64,000 nucleotides of DNA, taken from Limnothrix sp. CACIAM 69d. Lineage in GTDB: Bacteria > Cyanobacteriota > Cyanobacteriia > CACIAM-69d. A program made the position numbers and the translations under genes. The DNA is taken from positions 1 through 64,000 of the forward strand of contig MKGP02000070.1 of assembly GCA_001913845.2 (NCBI GenBank). The letters run 5' to 3'. Positions 53,794-63,507 of this stretch are shown in pieces; positions within the stretch are counted from its first letter, which is position 1, and each line of letters begins with the position of its first letter. The notes under the pieces are model-generated. The model was not told the DNA's origin. It saw only the letters and a program-made list of their open reading frames with translations, and did no database searches.

Positions 53794-56127
53794 TCAACGG
53801 GCTTGGAGGCGCGGATCCAGATCCTGAAGTGCGGCTGGAGACATGGTGGCGAAATATTGATGGTGAAAGCGCTCTTCTTGAACGATCGCCCAAAATTGTG
53901 CGATCGCCCGCGATCGGCTGGTCGCTTCGGTTTTCATGCCGTCCAGAGCTTGGGGTTGAAACCTCAGGTGGCCATCCTGCTCAATGGGGTTCAGGCCGAT
54001 CGCCGCCAGGGCATCCAGGCCGAGTTCAATCGCCTGGGGGCTGAGGGCTAATCGCTCTGCGAGCAATGCTCGATCGACGGTTTGGCCAGTGCGGCTCAGA
54101 TATTTCGCCATCCCCAACAGGGTTTGCCAGGTGCGATCGGGGCTGGGTTCCAAAGTCGGCTGATAGGTCAGGGCGATCGGGCATTGATCGTCCAGGGCTT
54201 GGCGGGCGATGTGCTGCCAGTCTTCCCAACGGGTCGGGCATTGATCAACCCACAATATCTCGGCGGGCGATGGCAAGTCGGCGGCAGGTAACCCTTGCCG
54301 ATAATCCCAAACGGGAATCGTACCAGCGAGATCGCGCACCAAGGGGCAATCGGCTGGGCGCACTGCCAAGGGCCGCAATTGATAGCACTTATCGCGGGCA
54401 TTGAAATCCAACTCCGCCACCAAGTCACAGGATCCCTTGGGAATGGCTTCCGGCAAACAGTCCCACCAAATGCCCGGGAAAGGTTCAGTGGCCGAGTCAT
54501 CTTGAATTTCAAAGCAGGTGTAGAGATACCGCAATTTTTGGGATCCCAGGTGCAGGCGGCGGACTTGCAGATTTTGGAACCGAACTTGCCGAATCAGCAA
54601 GCGCGGGGCCGGGTTCCCCATGCCGCAAGGTTCCAGCCACTTCAGGGCTTGAAACAGGGCCCGTCCTCGATCGAGCAGCAAGTCTGCCACGGTTACGGTC
54701 AAATCGGCCGTGATGGGCTGGGGCGATCGGGCGGGGCAGCGTTGACGCACTTCCCGTTCCAGGGCTTGGGTAAACAAATCCAGATTGGCCGCCGGCAAAG
54801 CCAACCCCGCCGCCAGGGGATGGCCCCCAAATCGATCGAGCAAATGGGTTTGTTGCTTCAGGACTTCGTAAAAATCCAGACCCGGGAGCGATCGGGCGGA
54901 TCCCTTCGCCATCTCGCCTTCCAGGGTCAGCAACACCACGGGGCGGTTAAATTCCTGCACCAGTTGACCCGCCACTAACCCCAAAACACCCAAGGGCCAG
55001 CCCGCTTCCGCCAATACAATCACAGCGGTGGTGGACCAATCGATGGCGGACAGGCGCGATCGGGCCCGCCACAGCACATCGTTTTGCAGGGCTTTGCGGC
55101 GACTGTTGGCCGCTTCCACTTGGTCAGCTAATTGGCGACACCGATCGCGATCGCGACTGGTTAGCAGTTCAATGCAAAAGTGAGCATCGCCATAGATGCG
55201 GCTGGCCGCATTGATGCGCGGGCCCAGGCCAAAGGCAATATCAGAGGGGCGATCGCCCGTTTTCTTGCATCGCTCCAGCAACAGTTGTAATCCGGGGCGA
55301 TCGGTTTTTTGGAGATGCTGCAACCCCACTTGGGCCAAGTACCGAGCATCGCCCCGCAGTTCCACCAAATCCGCAATTAGCCCGATCGCCACCAGATCCA
55401 GCAGGGCCGCCAGGGGCCGTTGGGGAACCCTGGGCAAAGCTTGGTAAAGGGCTTCCACCAATTTGTAAGCCACGGCCACACCGGAAAGGCTGGCCAAGGG
55501 CGAATCGGCCGGGACTGCGCGGGGGTTCACCAACGCCACCAAATCCGGCCGTTGGTCGGGCAAGCTGTGGTGATCGGTCACAATCACCTCCAAGCCCAAG
55601 TTCCGCGCGATCGCCAACTCCGCCAGGTTGGTGCTGCCCGTATCGCAGGTCACAATCAGTTGCCAACCGGCCGCCGCCAGGGACTCCAGACCCGATCGGG
55701 ATAGGCCATGGGACTCTTTGAGGCGATCGGGCACAAAATAAGTGAGCCGATCGCCCTGGGGGAAAAACTGCCCCAACCCATCCCACAGCACCGCCGTGGC
55801 CGTCACGCCATCCGCATCAAAATCCCCCCAAATGGCCACTCGATCGCCCCGTTCATGGGCCAACACCAACCGCGCGATCGCCTGGGCCATTTCGGAGCCA
55901 AATCCTTCTGGCCCCGTGGGTTGATAGTGCGCCGCCGAGAGCCACCCGGCCAAGGTGCGCGGATCGCGCCAACCCCGTTCCCACAACACTTGGGCCAGCC
56001 ACCGGGCCCGATCGCCAGTTGCTGATGCCCCCAGCATTACCAGGACAGATCGCACCGCCGCTACCCAATCAGGCGGCGGCAATTCACTTGGCTGTTGCCA
56101 GGGAAGATCAGTCCAACTAGTAGACAT
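53794..56127 (-). CDS. recJ: Single-stranded-DNA-specific exonuclease RecJ
   Basis: Degrades single-stranded DNA 5'->3' in recombination and mismatch repair. 777 residues. DHH-superfamily motifs: WGDFDADGVTATAVLWDGL (motif I), TCDTGSTN (motif II), VIVTDHHSLPD (DHH, motif III), VALVNPRAV, and SGVAVAYKLVEAL. The DHHA1-type GGH motif appears as RFGGHPLAAGLAL. Residues 500-777 are an extended C-terminal region, longer than in E. coli RecJ (577 total) but usual for cyanobacteria. ATG 56127. It is transcribed divergently from the helicase gene, with a 91-bp shared promoter region, so it flanks the proposed defence operon. Confidence 0.95.
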   Translation of the reverse strand: MSTSWTDLPWQQPSELPPPDWVAAVRSVLVMLGASATGDRARWLAQVLWERGWRDPRTLAGWLSAAHYQPTGPEGFGSEMAQAIARLVLAHERGDRVAIWGDFDADGVTATAVLWDGLGQFFPQGDRLTYFVPDRLKESHGLSRSGLESLAAAGWQLIVTCDTGSTNLAELAIARNLGLEVIVTDHHSLPDQRPDLVALVNPRAVPADSPLASLSGVAVAYKLVEALYQALPRVPQRPLAALLDLVAIGLIADLVELRGDARYLAQVGLQHLQKTDRPGLQLLLERCKKTGDRPSDIAFGLGPRINAASRIYGDAHFCIELLTSRDRDRCRQLADQVEAANSRRKALQNDVLWRARSRLSAIDWSTTAVIVLAEAGWPLGVLGLVAGQLVQEFNRPVVLLTLEGEMAKGSARSLPGLDFYEVLKQQTHLLDRFGGHPLAAGLALPAANLDLFTQALEREVRQRCPARSPQPITADLTVTVADLLLDRGRALFQALKWLEPCGMGNPAPRLLIRQVRFQNLQVRRLHLGSQKLRYLYTCFEIQDDSATEPFPGIWWDCLPEAIPKGSCDLVAELDFNARDKCYQLRPLAVRPADCPLVRDLAGTIPVWDYRQGLPAADLPSPAEILWVDQCPTRWEDWQHIARQALDDQCPIALTYQPTLEPSPDRTWQTLLGMAKYLSRTGQTVDRALLAERLALSPQAIELGLDALAAIGLNPIEQDGHLRFQPQALDGMKTEATSRSRAIAQFWAIVQEERFHHQYFATMSPAALQDLDPRLQAR

Positions 56128-56218
56128 CCCGGATTCTCACGAAACTGCAAACCTATTCACTATCATCAGAGGCATAGCTCGAAAAATCTGTTGCAACCTG
56201 ATTGGCTGTTGGTGATTC

Positions 56219-59200
56219 ATGGCTCAACTTGAAGATTTGACAGTTGGTGCAACCGTTTCAGGGATCTTGCTCAACCAACCCGTAACCATTGTTGCAACCA
56301 TTGTCGCAACCCAGGAGTGTGACACGGAGGCGATCGAGCTGATCTACAAAGACCCAACAACAGGGCGCACAGGGAATCTGTTGATCTTCCGCGATGATGC
56401 CGCCAGCCTCGACATTGTGACCCATGGGCAACCTTGGAGTTTTGAGGGCGACGGGGAAGCGCTGCGCCTGGTGTCAGAAGCCCATCGAATTCGGCTTGCT
56501 TACCTGTTCGATCCGTTGCTGGCCGTGCACACCTCCGTGGTCGAACCCTTACCGCACCAAATTACGGCGGTCTATGGTGAAATGCTGGGTCGGCAACCTT
56601 TGCGGTTCTTGCTAGCCGACGATCCTGGGGCCGGCAAAACAATCATGGCCGGTCTGCTGATTCGTGAGCTGTTGCTGCGGGGGGATCTGCAACGTTGCTT
56701 GATTGTTTGCCCCGGTAGCTTGGCCCTGCAATGGCAAGACGAACTCTTTCAGAAGTTTCACTTGCCCTTTGAGATTCTAACGAACGATCGCCTAGAGGCC
56801 GCGAGAACCGGGAATGGCTTTGCGGAAACGCCCTTCGGCATCGCCCGGCTAGACAAACTCAGCCGCGATCGCGATTTGCACACCAAACTAGCCGCGACGG
56901 ACTGGGATTTGGTCGTGATGGACGAAGCCCACAAGCTCTCCGCCGCCGTTGTTGGGGGCGAGGTGCGCGAGACCCAGCGCTACAAACTGGGCAAGCTCTT
57001 GTCGGGGTTAACGCGCCATTTTTTGCTGATGACCGCCACGCCCCACAACGGCAAAGAAGAGGACTTTCAGCTTTTTTTGGGGTTACTCGATGGTGATCGC
57101 TTTGAAGGCTGCTTTCGGAGCGGGGCCAAGACTGGGGATGCGTCGGATTTGATTCGCCGGTTGGTCAAAGAAGATTTGCTCAAGTTTGATGGCAAGCCCC
57201 TGTTTCCTGAGCGACGGGCCCGCACGGTTCAGTACCAACTGTCTGACCTCGAAGCGTTGCTGTACAAGCAGGTGACGGATTATGTGCGGGACGAATTTGA
57301 CCGGGCCGACCAGCTTTTGAATGATGGACGGCGGGGCACGATCGGGTTTGCGCTGACGATTTTGCAGCGGCGCTTGGCTTCTTCTCCCGAAGCGATTTAC
57401 CAATCTTTGCGACGACGGCGCGATCGACTGCAAAAGCGATTGCGCGAAGAAGCATCCCTGAAACGTGGCCTAGATGCGGAGTTGGGATTTGGGCCCACGA
57501 TTAACCCGGAGGATTGGGACGACGACTTCGAGGATGCGTCCGGAACCGAGCGCGAGGCCACCGAAGAAGAGGTGGTTGATCGGGCAACGGCCGCGCGCAC
57601 CGTTGCCGAATTGCAGGCGGAAATCGATCGCCTACAGGAACTCGAACAACTGGCGCTACGGGTGCGACGCAGCGGCAAGGATCGCAAGTGGGATGAGCTG
57701 TCGCGGGTGATCCAAGAGGTGTTTCTGACCCGGGGCAATCCATCCCCGGAGGCGGAGCTAGAGACTGAGGGGGCGACCGAATCCCGATCGACCCGAAAGC
57801 TGGTGATCTTTACGGAGCACCGGGACACGCTGAATTATCTGAGCGATCGAATTAGAACCCTGCTGGGACGACCGGAAGCGATCGTCACCATTCACGGCAG
57901 CATTGGCCGAGACGAGCGCAAGCGCGCGGAAAATGCCTTTAAGCAAGATCCAGCGGTGGAAGTGTTGATCGCGACGGATGCGGCGGGGGAAGGGATTAAC
58001 CTCCAGCGGGCCCACCTGATGGTCAACTACGATTTGCCATGGAATCCCAATCGGCTGGAACAGCGATTTGGGCGCATCCACCGGATTGGTCAAACGGAAG
58101 TTTGCCATCTGTGGAACCTAGTGGCGGCGGAAACCCGCGAAGGCGATGTGTACCTGGCCCTGCTGAAAAAGCTAGAAATCGAACAGGCGGCCCTGGGGGG
58201 CAAGGTGTTTGATGTGCTGGGCAAGGCGATCGCGGGCAAAGAATTACGGGAATTACTGATCGAGGCCATTCGCTACGGGGAGCGACCGGATGTGAAGGCC
58301 AAGCTCGATCAAGTGGTCGATCGCCTCGATCACGATCGCCTGCGTGAGTTGCTGGAAGAACGGGCCCTGGCCCGCGACTCGATGGATATGAGCCAGGTGC
58401 AACAAATTCGCGCTGACATGGAACGGGCGGCGGCCCAGCGGCTCCAGCCCTACTTCGTGTCCGCCTTCTTTCTCGAAGCCTTCCAGCAATTGGGAGGCTC
58501 CATTCGCGAGCGGGAACCCAGGCGCTATGAAATTACCCATGTGCCATCGGTGATTCGCAATCGCGATCGGGCGATCGGCCAAGGTCGCCTGCTCCGGCGC
58601 TACGAGCGCATTTGCTTTGAGAAATCCTTGATGAAGCCGGTGGGCAAGCCCGATGCTGACCTGATTTGTCCTGGGCATCCCCTGTTGGATGCCACGCTGA
58701 GTGTGATCTTGGAGCGCCATCAATCGACCTTGCAACAGGGCGCGATCCTGGTGGATGACAACGACCCCAGCGAAACGGCCCGAATTTTGGTGTATCTCGA
58801 CCATGGGATTCAGGACGGCCGGATCGATCGCGCGGGCAACCGGCGGATTGTGTCGCGACGGATGCAGTATGTGGAAATTCCCCTTTGTGCGGCTTGTTTG
58901 GCGGGCCACTGCACGCCCGATCGCCACGAGGAGCACGAGGGCCACAACATGGGCTATGCACCCTATTTGGACTATCGATCGATCAGTCCTGAGGAGCGGT
59001 TGCTGCTGACTCCGCTCTTGGATCGGCTGGGATCGCGCCAAGATCTAGAACAACGGGCGCGCAATTATGCCATCAAGCACTTGGTCAACCATCACTGGCA
59101 AGAAGTCCGCGATCGCACCGAGCAAACCATCAGCAAAATCCTGCAAGCCGTGCGGGAGCGCCTAACCCAAGAAATCCTATATTGGGATGGCCGAGCCAAC

Positions 59201-59890
59201 CAGCTTGACGAGCAAGAAAAAGCCGGTAAGCCCAATGCCCGTCTCAACTCCACCAAGGCTCGCGAACGGGCCGACGAACTCGTGGCCCGGATGGACAAAC
59301 GGATCGAAGAACTAGAACAGGAGAAGCAACTTTCCCTGTTGCCGCCTACGGTGGTGAGTGGTTCTCTGGTGGTTTCGATCGGGCTGTTGCAGCGACTCCA
59401 GGGCAAGCGCGACTCGGGCCCCAACACCTTCGCGCGGGAAACCCGGCGGGTGGAGCTGGCGGCCATGGCGGCGGTGATGGCGGCGGAGCGGGCGGCGGGG
59501 CGCGAGCCTCAGGATGTGAGTGCCCAAAAATGCGGTTATGACATCTGCTCGACCGACCCGGCCACGGGCCAAAAATATTTGATTGAGGTCAAGGGACGGA
59601 TTGCGGGAGCCACTACGGTGACGGTGACGCGTAACGAAATTACCGTCAGCCTGAATTCGCGTCACTACTGGCTGGCGCTGGTGCAAGTGCCGATCGACCC
59701 CAGCTTCAGGGAGGGCGATGCATTTCGGGTGCGCGAGCGATCGGCCACCTATCAAGTGGGTCACGGGGGCTGCGTGGTGCGATATGTGCATCGGCCCTTC
59801 GATCGCGAACCCGACTGGGCCGTGACCAGCATCAACTACGACTGGCGCAAGCTCTGGGAGCGGGGCACGGAAACAATCTGGAAACAATAG
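56219..59890 (+). CDS. SNF2-type DEAD/DEAH helicase with C-terminal DUF3883-like domain
   Basis: A 1223-residue superfamily 2 helicase/translocase. Walker A is DDPGAGKT (134-141), Walker B DEAH at 235-238, motif III MTATPHNG, and the helicase C-terminal domain includes IFTEHRDTLNYL, ATDAAGEGINLQ and motif VI QRFGRIHRIGQ (615-625). A long insertion at about 420-500 is acidic and coiled. Around residues 890-915 there is a Cys/His cluster (CAACLAGHCTPDRHEEHEGH), a likely zinc site. Residues about 1085-1165 (GYDICSTDPATGQKYLIEVKGR) resemble DUF3883, a nuclease-like fold found in restriction systems. It leads the methylase and HEPN genes. I infer an anti-phage helicase, similar in role to class 1 DISARM DrmD or other methylase-linked helicases. 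Confidence 0.88.
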   Translation: MAQLEDLTVGATVSGILLNQPVTIVATIVATQECDTEAIELIYKDPTTGRTGNLLIFRDDAASLDIVTHGQPWSFEGDGEALRLVSEAHRIRLAYLFDPLLAVHTSVVEPLPHQITAVYGEMLGRQPLRFLLADDPGAGKTIMAGLLIRELLLRGDLQRCLIVCPGSLALQWQDELFQKFHLPFEILTNDRLEAARTGNGFAETPFGIARLDKLSRDRDLHTKLAATDWDLVVMDEAHKLSAAVVGGEVRETQRYKLGKLLSGLTRHFLLMTATPHNGKEEDFQLFLGLLDGDRFEGCFRSGAKTGDASDLIRRLVKEDLLKFDGKPLFPERRARTVQYQLSDLEALLYKQVTDYVRDEFDRADQLLNDGRRGTIGFALTILQRRLASSPEAIYQSLRRRRDRLQKRLREEASLKRGLDAELGFGPTINPEDWDDDFEDASGTEREATEEEVVDRATAARTVAELQAEIDRLQELEQLALRVRRSGKDRKWDELSRVIQEVFLTRGNPSPEAELETEGATESRSTRKLVIFTEHRDTLNYLSDRIRTLLGRPEAIVTIHGSIGRDERKRAENAFKQDPAVEVLIATDAAGEGINLQRAHLMVNYDLPWNPNRLEQRFGRIHRIGQTEVCHLWNLVAAETREGDVYLALLKKLEIEQAALGGKVFDVLGKAIAGKELRELLIEAIRYGERPDVKAKLDQVVDRLDHDRLRELLEERALARDSMDMSQVQQIRADMERAAAQRLQPYFVSAFFLEAFQQLGGSIREREPRRYEITHVPSVIRNRDRAIGQGRLLRRYERICFEKSLMKPVGKPDADLICPGHPLLDATLSVILERHQSTLQQGAILVDDNDPSETARILVYLDHGIQDGRIDRAGNRRIVSRRMQYVEIPLCAACLAGHCTPDRHEEHEGHNMGYAPYLDYRSISPEERLLLTPLLDRLGSRQDLEQRARNYAIKHLVNHHWQEVRDRTEQTISKILQAVRERLTQEILYWDGRANQLDEQEKAGKPNARLNSTKARERADELVARMDKRIEELEQEKQLSLLPPTVVSGSLVVSIGLLQRLQGKRDSGPNTFARETRRVELAAMAAVMAAERAAGREPQDVSAQKCGYDICSTDPATGQKYLIEVKGRIAGATTVTVTRNEITVSLNSRHYWLALVQVPIDPSFREGDAFRVRERSATYQVGHGGCVVRYVHRPFDREPDWAVTSINYDWRKLWERGTETIWKQ

Positions 59891-59922
59891 CGAGAACTGC
59901 GGGATAGACCACACACCCTCCA

Positions 59923-60130
59923 CTACGATTAGGGCAGGACTTTGAAGGGACTAGACCTCCTGCACAAATCAGCAAACCCCTTGTCTCAAGATGAGCCGAT
60001 AAACGATCATTTCGTAGGTTGGGTTGAGGCACGAAACCCAACAGCGACAAGCTTGGTGCCGATCGAGTTGGGTTTCGCAAAGCTCAACCCAACCTACTAG
60101 CTACGATTACGAAAGGACTTTGAAGGGACT
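59923..60130. repeat. Repeat cluster at the helicase-methylase junction
   Basis: Direct repeats of about 30 bases (ctacgatta..aggactttgaagggact) at 59923-59952 and 60101-60130 flank an insert. The insert starts with the MITE-like end tagacctcctgcac (59952) and includes an inverted repeat (gtaggttgggttgag at 60014, ctcaacccaacctac ending 60097) with an inner gaaacccaac/gttgggtttcg pair. The second direct-repeat copy is the leader and ribosome-binding region of the methylase gene. Confidence 0.65.
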
Positions 60131-60135
60131 GAATC

Positions 60136-63054
60136 ATGGCGGATCGCAAAAAGTTGATCGAGGTGGCGTTGCCCCTGGAAGCGATCAACATGGAATCGGC
60201 GCGGGAAAAGTCGATTCGCCATGGTCACCCCAGTACGTTGCATTTGTGGTGGGCGCGGCGGCCGTTGGCGGCTTGTCGGGCGGTGTTGTGGGCTTCGTTG
60301 GTGGATGACCCGAGCAGTTGGCCGGAGAAGTTCCCGACTGTGGCCGCGCAGGAGCAGGAACGGCAACGGCTGTTTGACATCCTGGGACGGATCGAGACGG
60401 AAACGGACAAGAAAGGCAACACCAAGCAAGTGGTGCGCGGGTTGGTGTCTTGGGATCAGATCAACGATCCCAAGTCGGGTGTGTTGGAGCAGGCCCAAGC
60501 GGAAATTGCCCGATGTTTGGCTTGGGAGCGCGGTGAGGAACCGCCCCAGGATCCGGCGGCTGTGCGGGATTACATTGCGCGGTATGCGCCGCCGGCCTAT
60601 GACCCCTTTGCGGGGGGTGGGTCGATTCCGTTGGAGGCCCAGCGGTTGGGATTAGAGGCCCACGCGAGCGACTTGAATCCGGTGGCGGTGTTGATTAACA
60701 AGGCGTTGATCGAGATTCCGCCGAAGTTTAAGGATCAGTACCCGGTGAATGGGGACGATCGAGCTAAGAAAAATATTTCGTCCTGGCGGGGCGCTCAGGG
60801 ATTGGCGGCGGATGTGCGGCACTACGGGGCTTGGATGCGCGATCGCGCTTTTGAGCGCATTGGGCATTTGTACCCGAAGGTGGCGCTACCGACGGAGTTG
60901 GGCGGCGGCGAGGCGACGGTGATCGCTTGGCTGTGGGCGCGGACGGTGACTTGCCCAAACCCGGCTTGTGGTTGCTCGATGCCGTTGGTGCGGAGTTTCC
61001 AGCTTTCGACCAAGAAGGGCAAGGAAGCTTGGGTGGAGCCGGGTGTGGTGCGTCGGGATGGCCAGCCGCCCCAAATTCAGTTTGTGGTGCAGTCGGGTGA
61101 GGGAACGCCGCCGGAGGGAACGGTGGAACGCAAGGGGGCGCGGTGTGTGGCCTGTGAAACGCCTGTGCCGTTGGAGTATGTGCGGTCTGAGGGCCGCGCG
61201 GGGCGGATGGGCGCTCAGTTGATGGCGATCGTGGCGGAAGGAAAATCGGGTCGCATTTATCTGGCTCCGACGGCAGAACAGGAAGCAATCGCTAATTCTG
61301 CTGAACCGGACTGGAAACCGGATACAGATTTACCGAAGGAAGCGTTGGGTTTTCGTGTCCAAAACTACGGCATGACGAAACACGCTGATCTGTTTACGAA
61401 TCGCCAATTGGTTGCGCTAACGACGTTCAGCGATTTGGTGGCAGAAGTGAAGGAAAAGGCGATCGCGGATGCAGTGGCGGCGGGCTTGCCCAACGATGAT
61501 CAACCCCTCAGTGAAGGCGGCATAGGAGCTAGGGCTTATGGAGAGGCGATCGCTACTTATTTGGCTTTTTCTGTTGATCGAAGTGTTGATCGAAATTCAA
61601 CTATCTGCTCATGGGACTCAAGCCCCAAGATGGAAGCGCTTAGAAATACATTTGCCAGGCAAGCAATTCCAATGACCTGGGATTTTGCAGAAGGCAATAC
61701 CTTCAGTAATTCATCTGGCAATTGGACTAGTAATATTGACTGGGTAGTAAAAGTTATCGAAGGGTTATCTCTGGAGTCCACATCTAAGGTCTTTCAACAT
61801 AACGCAACCACAGAACATCTAAATGATATTGAGAAGAAGGTAGTCTCTACAGATCCACCCTATTACGACAACATTGGTTACGCCGACCTTTCAGATTTTT
61901 TTTATGTTTGGCTACGGCGCTCGCTTAGTTCTATCTATTCAACAATCTTCAGTACCCTCTTAGTTCCTAAATCTCAAGAGTTAGTTGCTACACCCTATCG
62001 TTTTGGTGGCAGTAAACAAAAAGCCCAAGAATTTTTTGAAGAAGCTCTAGGACAGGCTTTTCAACGAATGTATGAGGTTTCTCATGCCGATTATCCGCTA
62101 ACGGTTTACTACGCCTTTAAGCAAGCGGAAACCGACCAGAAGGGTAAGGATAACGAATCCATTGCCTCTACGGGTTGGGAAACTATGCTAGAGGGCCTCA
62201 TCAAAGCCAACTTCAGTATCAACGGCACTTGGCCGATGCGCAGTGAACTCAGCAATCGAATGGTTGCATCAGGAACCAACGCGCTTGCCTCCTCGATCGT
62301 TCTGGTTTGTCGCCCCCGCTCTGCCGATGCTCCCAAAACAACCCGGCGGCAATTTTTGAGCGAACTGAAACGGGAACTACCCGAAGCCCTCAAAACTCTT
62401 CAACAGGGCAACATTGCCCCCGTAGACCTCGCCCAAGCCAGCATTGGCCCCGGTATGGCCGTTTATTCGCAATATGCCGCCGTCCTCGAAAACGACGGAT
62501 CGCCCCTGCGCGTCCGCACCGCCCTGCAACTGATTAACCAACTGCTCGACGAATACTTCACCGAACAAGAAGGCGAATTCGACGGCGACACCCGCTGGGC
62601 CCTCACCTGGTTTGAGCAACACCAGTTCAACCCCGGCCCCTACGGCGAAGCGGAAACCCTCTCCAAAGCCCGTAACGTCAGCGTCCAAGGCCTCGTGGAA
62701 TCCGGTATTTTGGAAGCCAAAGCCGGCAAAGTACGCCTGCTGAAGCGAGACGAACTCCCCAAAGGCTGGAACCCCGCCCAGGACGATCGCACCCCCGACT
62801 GGGAAGCCACCCAACACCTGATTCACTGCCTCGACAAGGATGGCGAACTGGCCGCCGCGGCCCTGTTGGCGGCCCTGGGCGATCGATCCGAACGGGCCCG
62901 CGACCTGGCCTATCGGCTCTATAGCCTCTGCGACAAAAAAGGCTGGGCCCAAGAGGCGATCGCCTACAACAGCCTCGTGATCGCCTGGCCCGAACTCCAA
63001 CGCCTCGGACAGCCGATCGCCGACTCCGATAGTCAACTAGGTCTGGGGATCTAA
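60136..63054 (+). CDS. DUF1156 zinc-ribbon DNA methylase (adenine/cytosine-amino type)
   Basis: 972 residues. The first 80 residues are a classic DUF1156 start (LIEVALPLEAINMESAREKS, HGHPSTLHLWWARRPLAACRAVL). The SAM-binding motif is DPFAGGGSIPLEA (from 156). A zinc ribbon uses Cys273, Cys278/280, Cys337 and Cys340. The catalytic motif DPPYYDN is at 573-579, so it should methylate an exocyclic amino group (N6-adenine or N4-cytosine). The C-terminal ~330 residues are a helical module of unknown role. In defence loci such enzymes mark self DNA. The middle (about 61540-62080) is much more A+T rich than both ends, suggesting recombination. ATG 60136; the leader gaaggg may serve as ribosome-binding site. 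Confidence 0.92.
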   Translation: MADRKKLIEVALPLEAINMESAREKSIRHGHPSTLHLWWARRPLAACRAVLWASLVDDPSSWPEKFPTVAAQEQERQRLFDILGRIETETDKKGNTKQVVRGLVSWDQINDPKSGVLEQAQAEIARCLAWERGEEPPQDPAAVRDYIARYAPPAYDPFAGGGSIPLEAQRLGLEAHASDLNPVAVLINKALIEIPPKFKDQYPVNGDDRAKKNISSWRGAQGLAADVRHYGAWMRDRAFERIGHLYPKVALPTELGGGEATVIAWLWARTVTCPNPACGCSMPLVRSFQLSTKKGKEAWVEPGVVRRDGQPPQIQFVVQSGEGTPPEGTVERKGARCVACETPVPLEYVRSEGRAGRMGAQLMAIVAEGKSGRIYLAPTAEQEAIANSAEPDWKPDTDLPKEALGFRVQNYGMTKHADLFTNRQLVALTTFSDLVAEVKEKAIADAVAAGLPNDDQPLSEGGIGARAYGEAIATYLAFSVDRSVDRNSTICSWDSSPKMEALRNTFARQAIPMTWDFAEGNTFSNSSGNWTSNIDWVVKVIEGLSLESTSKVFQHNATTEHLNDIEKKVVSTDPPYYDNIGYADLSDFFYVWLRRSLSSIYSTIFSTLLVPKSQELVATPYRFGGSKQKAQEFFEEALGQAFQRMYEVSHADYPLTVYYAFKQAETDQKGKDNESIASTGWETMLEGLIKANFSINGTWPMRSELSNRMVASGTNALASSIVLVCRPRSADAPKTTRRQFLSELKRELPEALKTLQQGNIAPVDLAQASIGPGMAVYSQYAAVLENDGSPLRVRTALQLINQLLDEYFTEQEGEFDGDTRWALTWFEQHQFNPGPYGEAETLSKARNVSVQGLVESGILEAKAGKVRLLKRDELPKGWNPAQDDRTPDWEATQHLIHCLDKDGELAAAALLAALGDRSERARDLAYRLYSLCDKKGWAQEAIAYNSLVIAWPELQRLGQPIADSDSQLGLGI

Positions 63055-63083
63055 ATCCGGCTGCGGAAACTTACGCTAGATAT

Positions 63084-63494
63084 TGAGGAGTGAGGAGCGA
63101 GAATTGAGGAGTGAGTTAGCCCTAGGGCACATCATCATTTCCTAGGATCAAGCTGAAAAAGCCAATTTTCTACGCCCCAACCCCGGTAGACAAGGGGCTT
63201 AGGGCCTGTCATCAATTCCATCGCTGTAGGGGTTGGGTCTCCCAACCCTGACCCGAGCGATCGCTCCAAACCCGTCCAAGTCTAGGAATATCACGGATCG
63301 TGGGGGCTGGGCGGGGAGACCCCGCCCCTACAACTGATCGGTTGGGAGAACGCAAGAATCAGGGTTTCAGGGATTTGATGACAGGCCCTAAGCCCCTTGC
63401 CCCCCACGATCAAGCAACGCAAGAATCAGGGTTTTAGGCAATTTGACGACCCTCCCCAACTGCTCCCTCCTCAATTCTCGCCCCTCCATCCTCA
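63084..63494. repeat. Nested inverted-repeat element filling the spacer
   Basis: Outer arms 63084-63115 and 63463-63494 pair at about 28 of 32 positions. Inner arms 63191-63215 and 63375-63399 (caaggggcttagggcctgtcatcaa) are perfect over 25 bases. Further inside, tgtaggggttgggtctccc pairs imperfectly with ggagaccccgcccctaca. A direct repeat of about 32 bases (cgcaagaatcagggttt...) overlaps the right arm (63351, 63419). No gene lies inside. The arrangement fits one or two stacked MITE-like palindromes. It ends 13 bases before the next start codon. Confidence 0.7.
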
Positions 63495-63507
63495 CCTCTC
63501 ACACACC

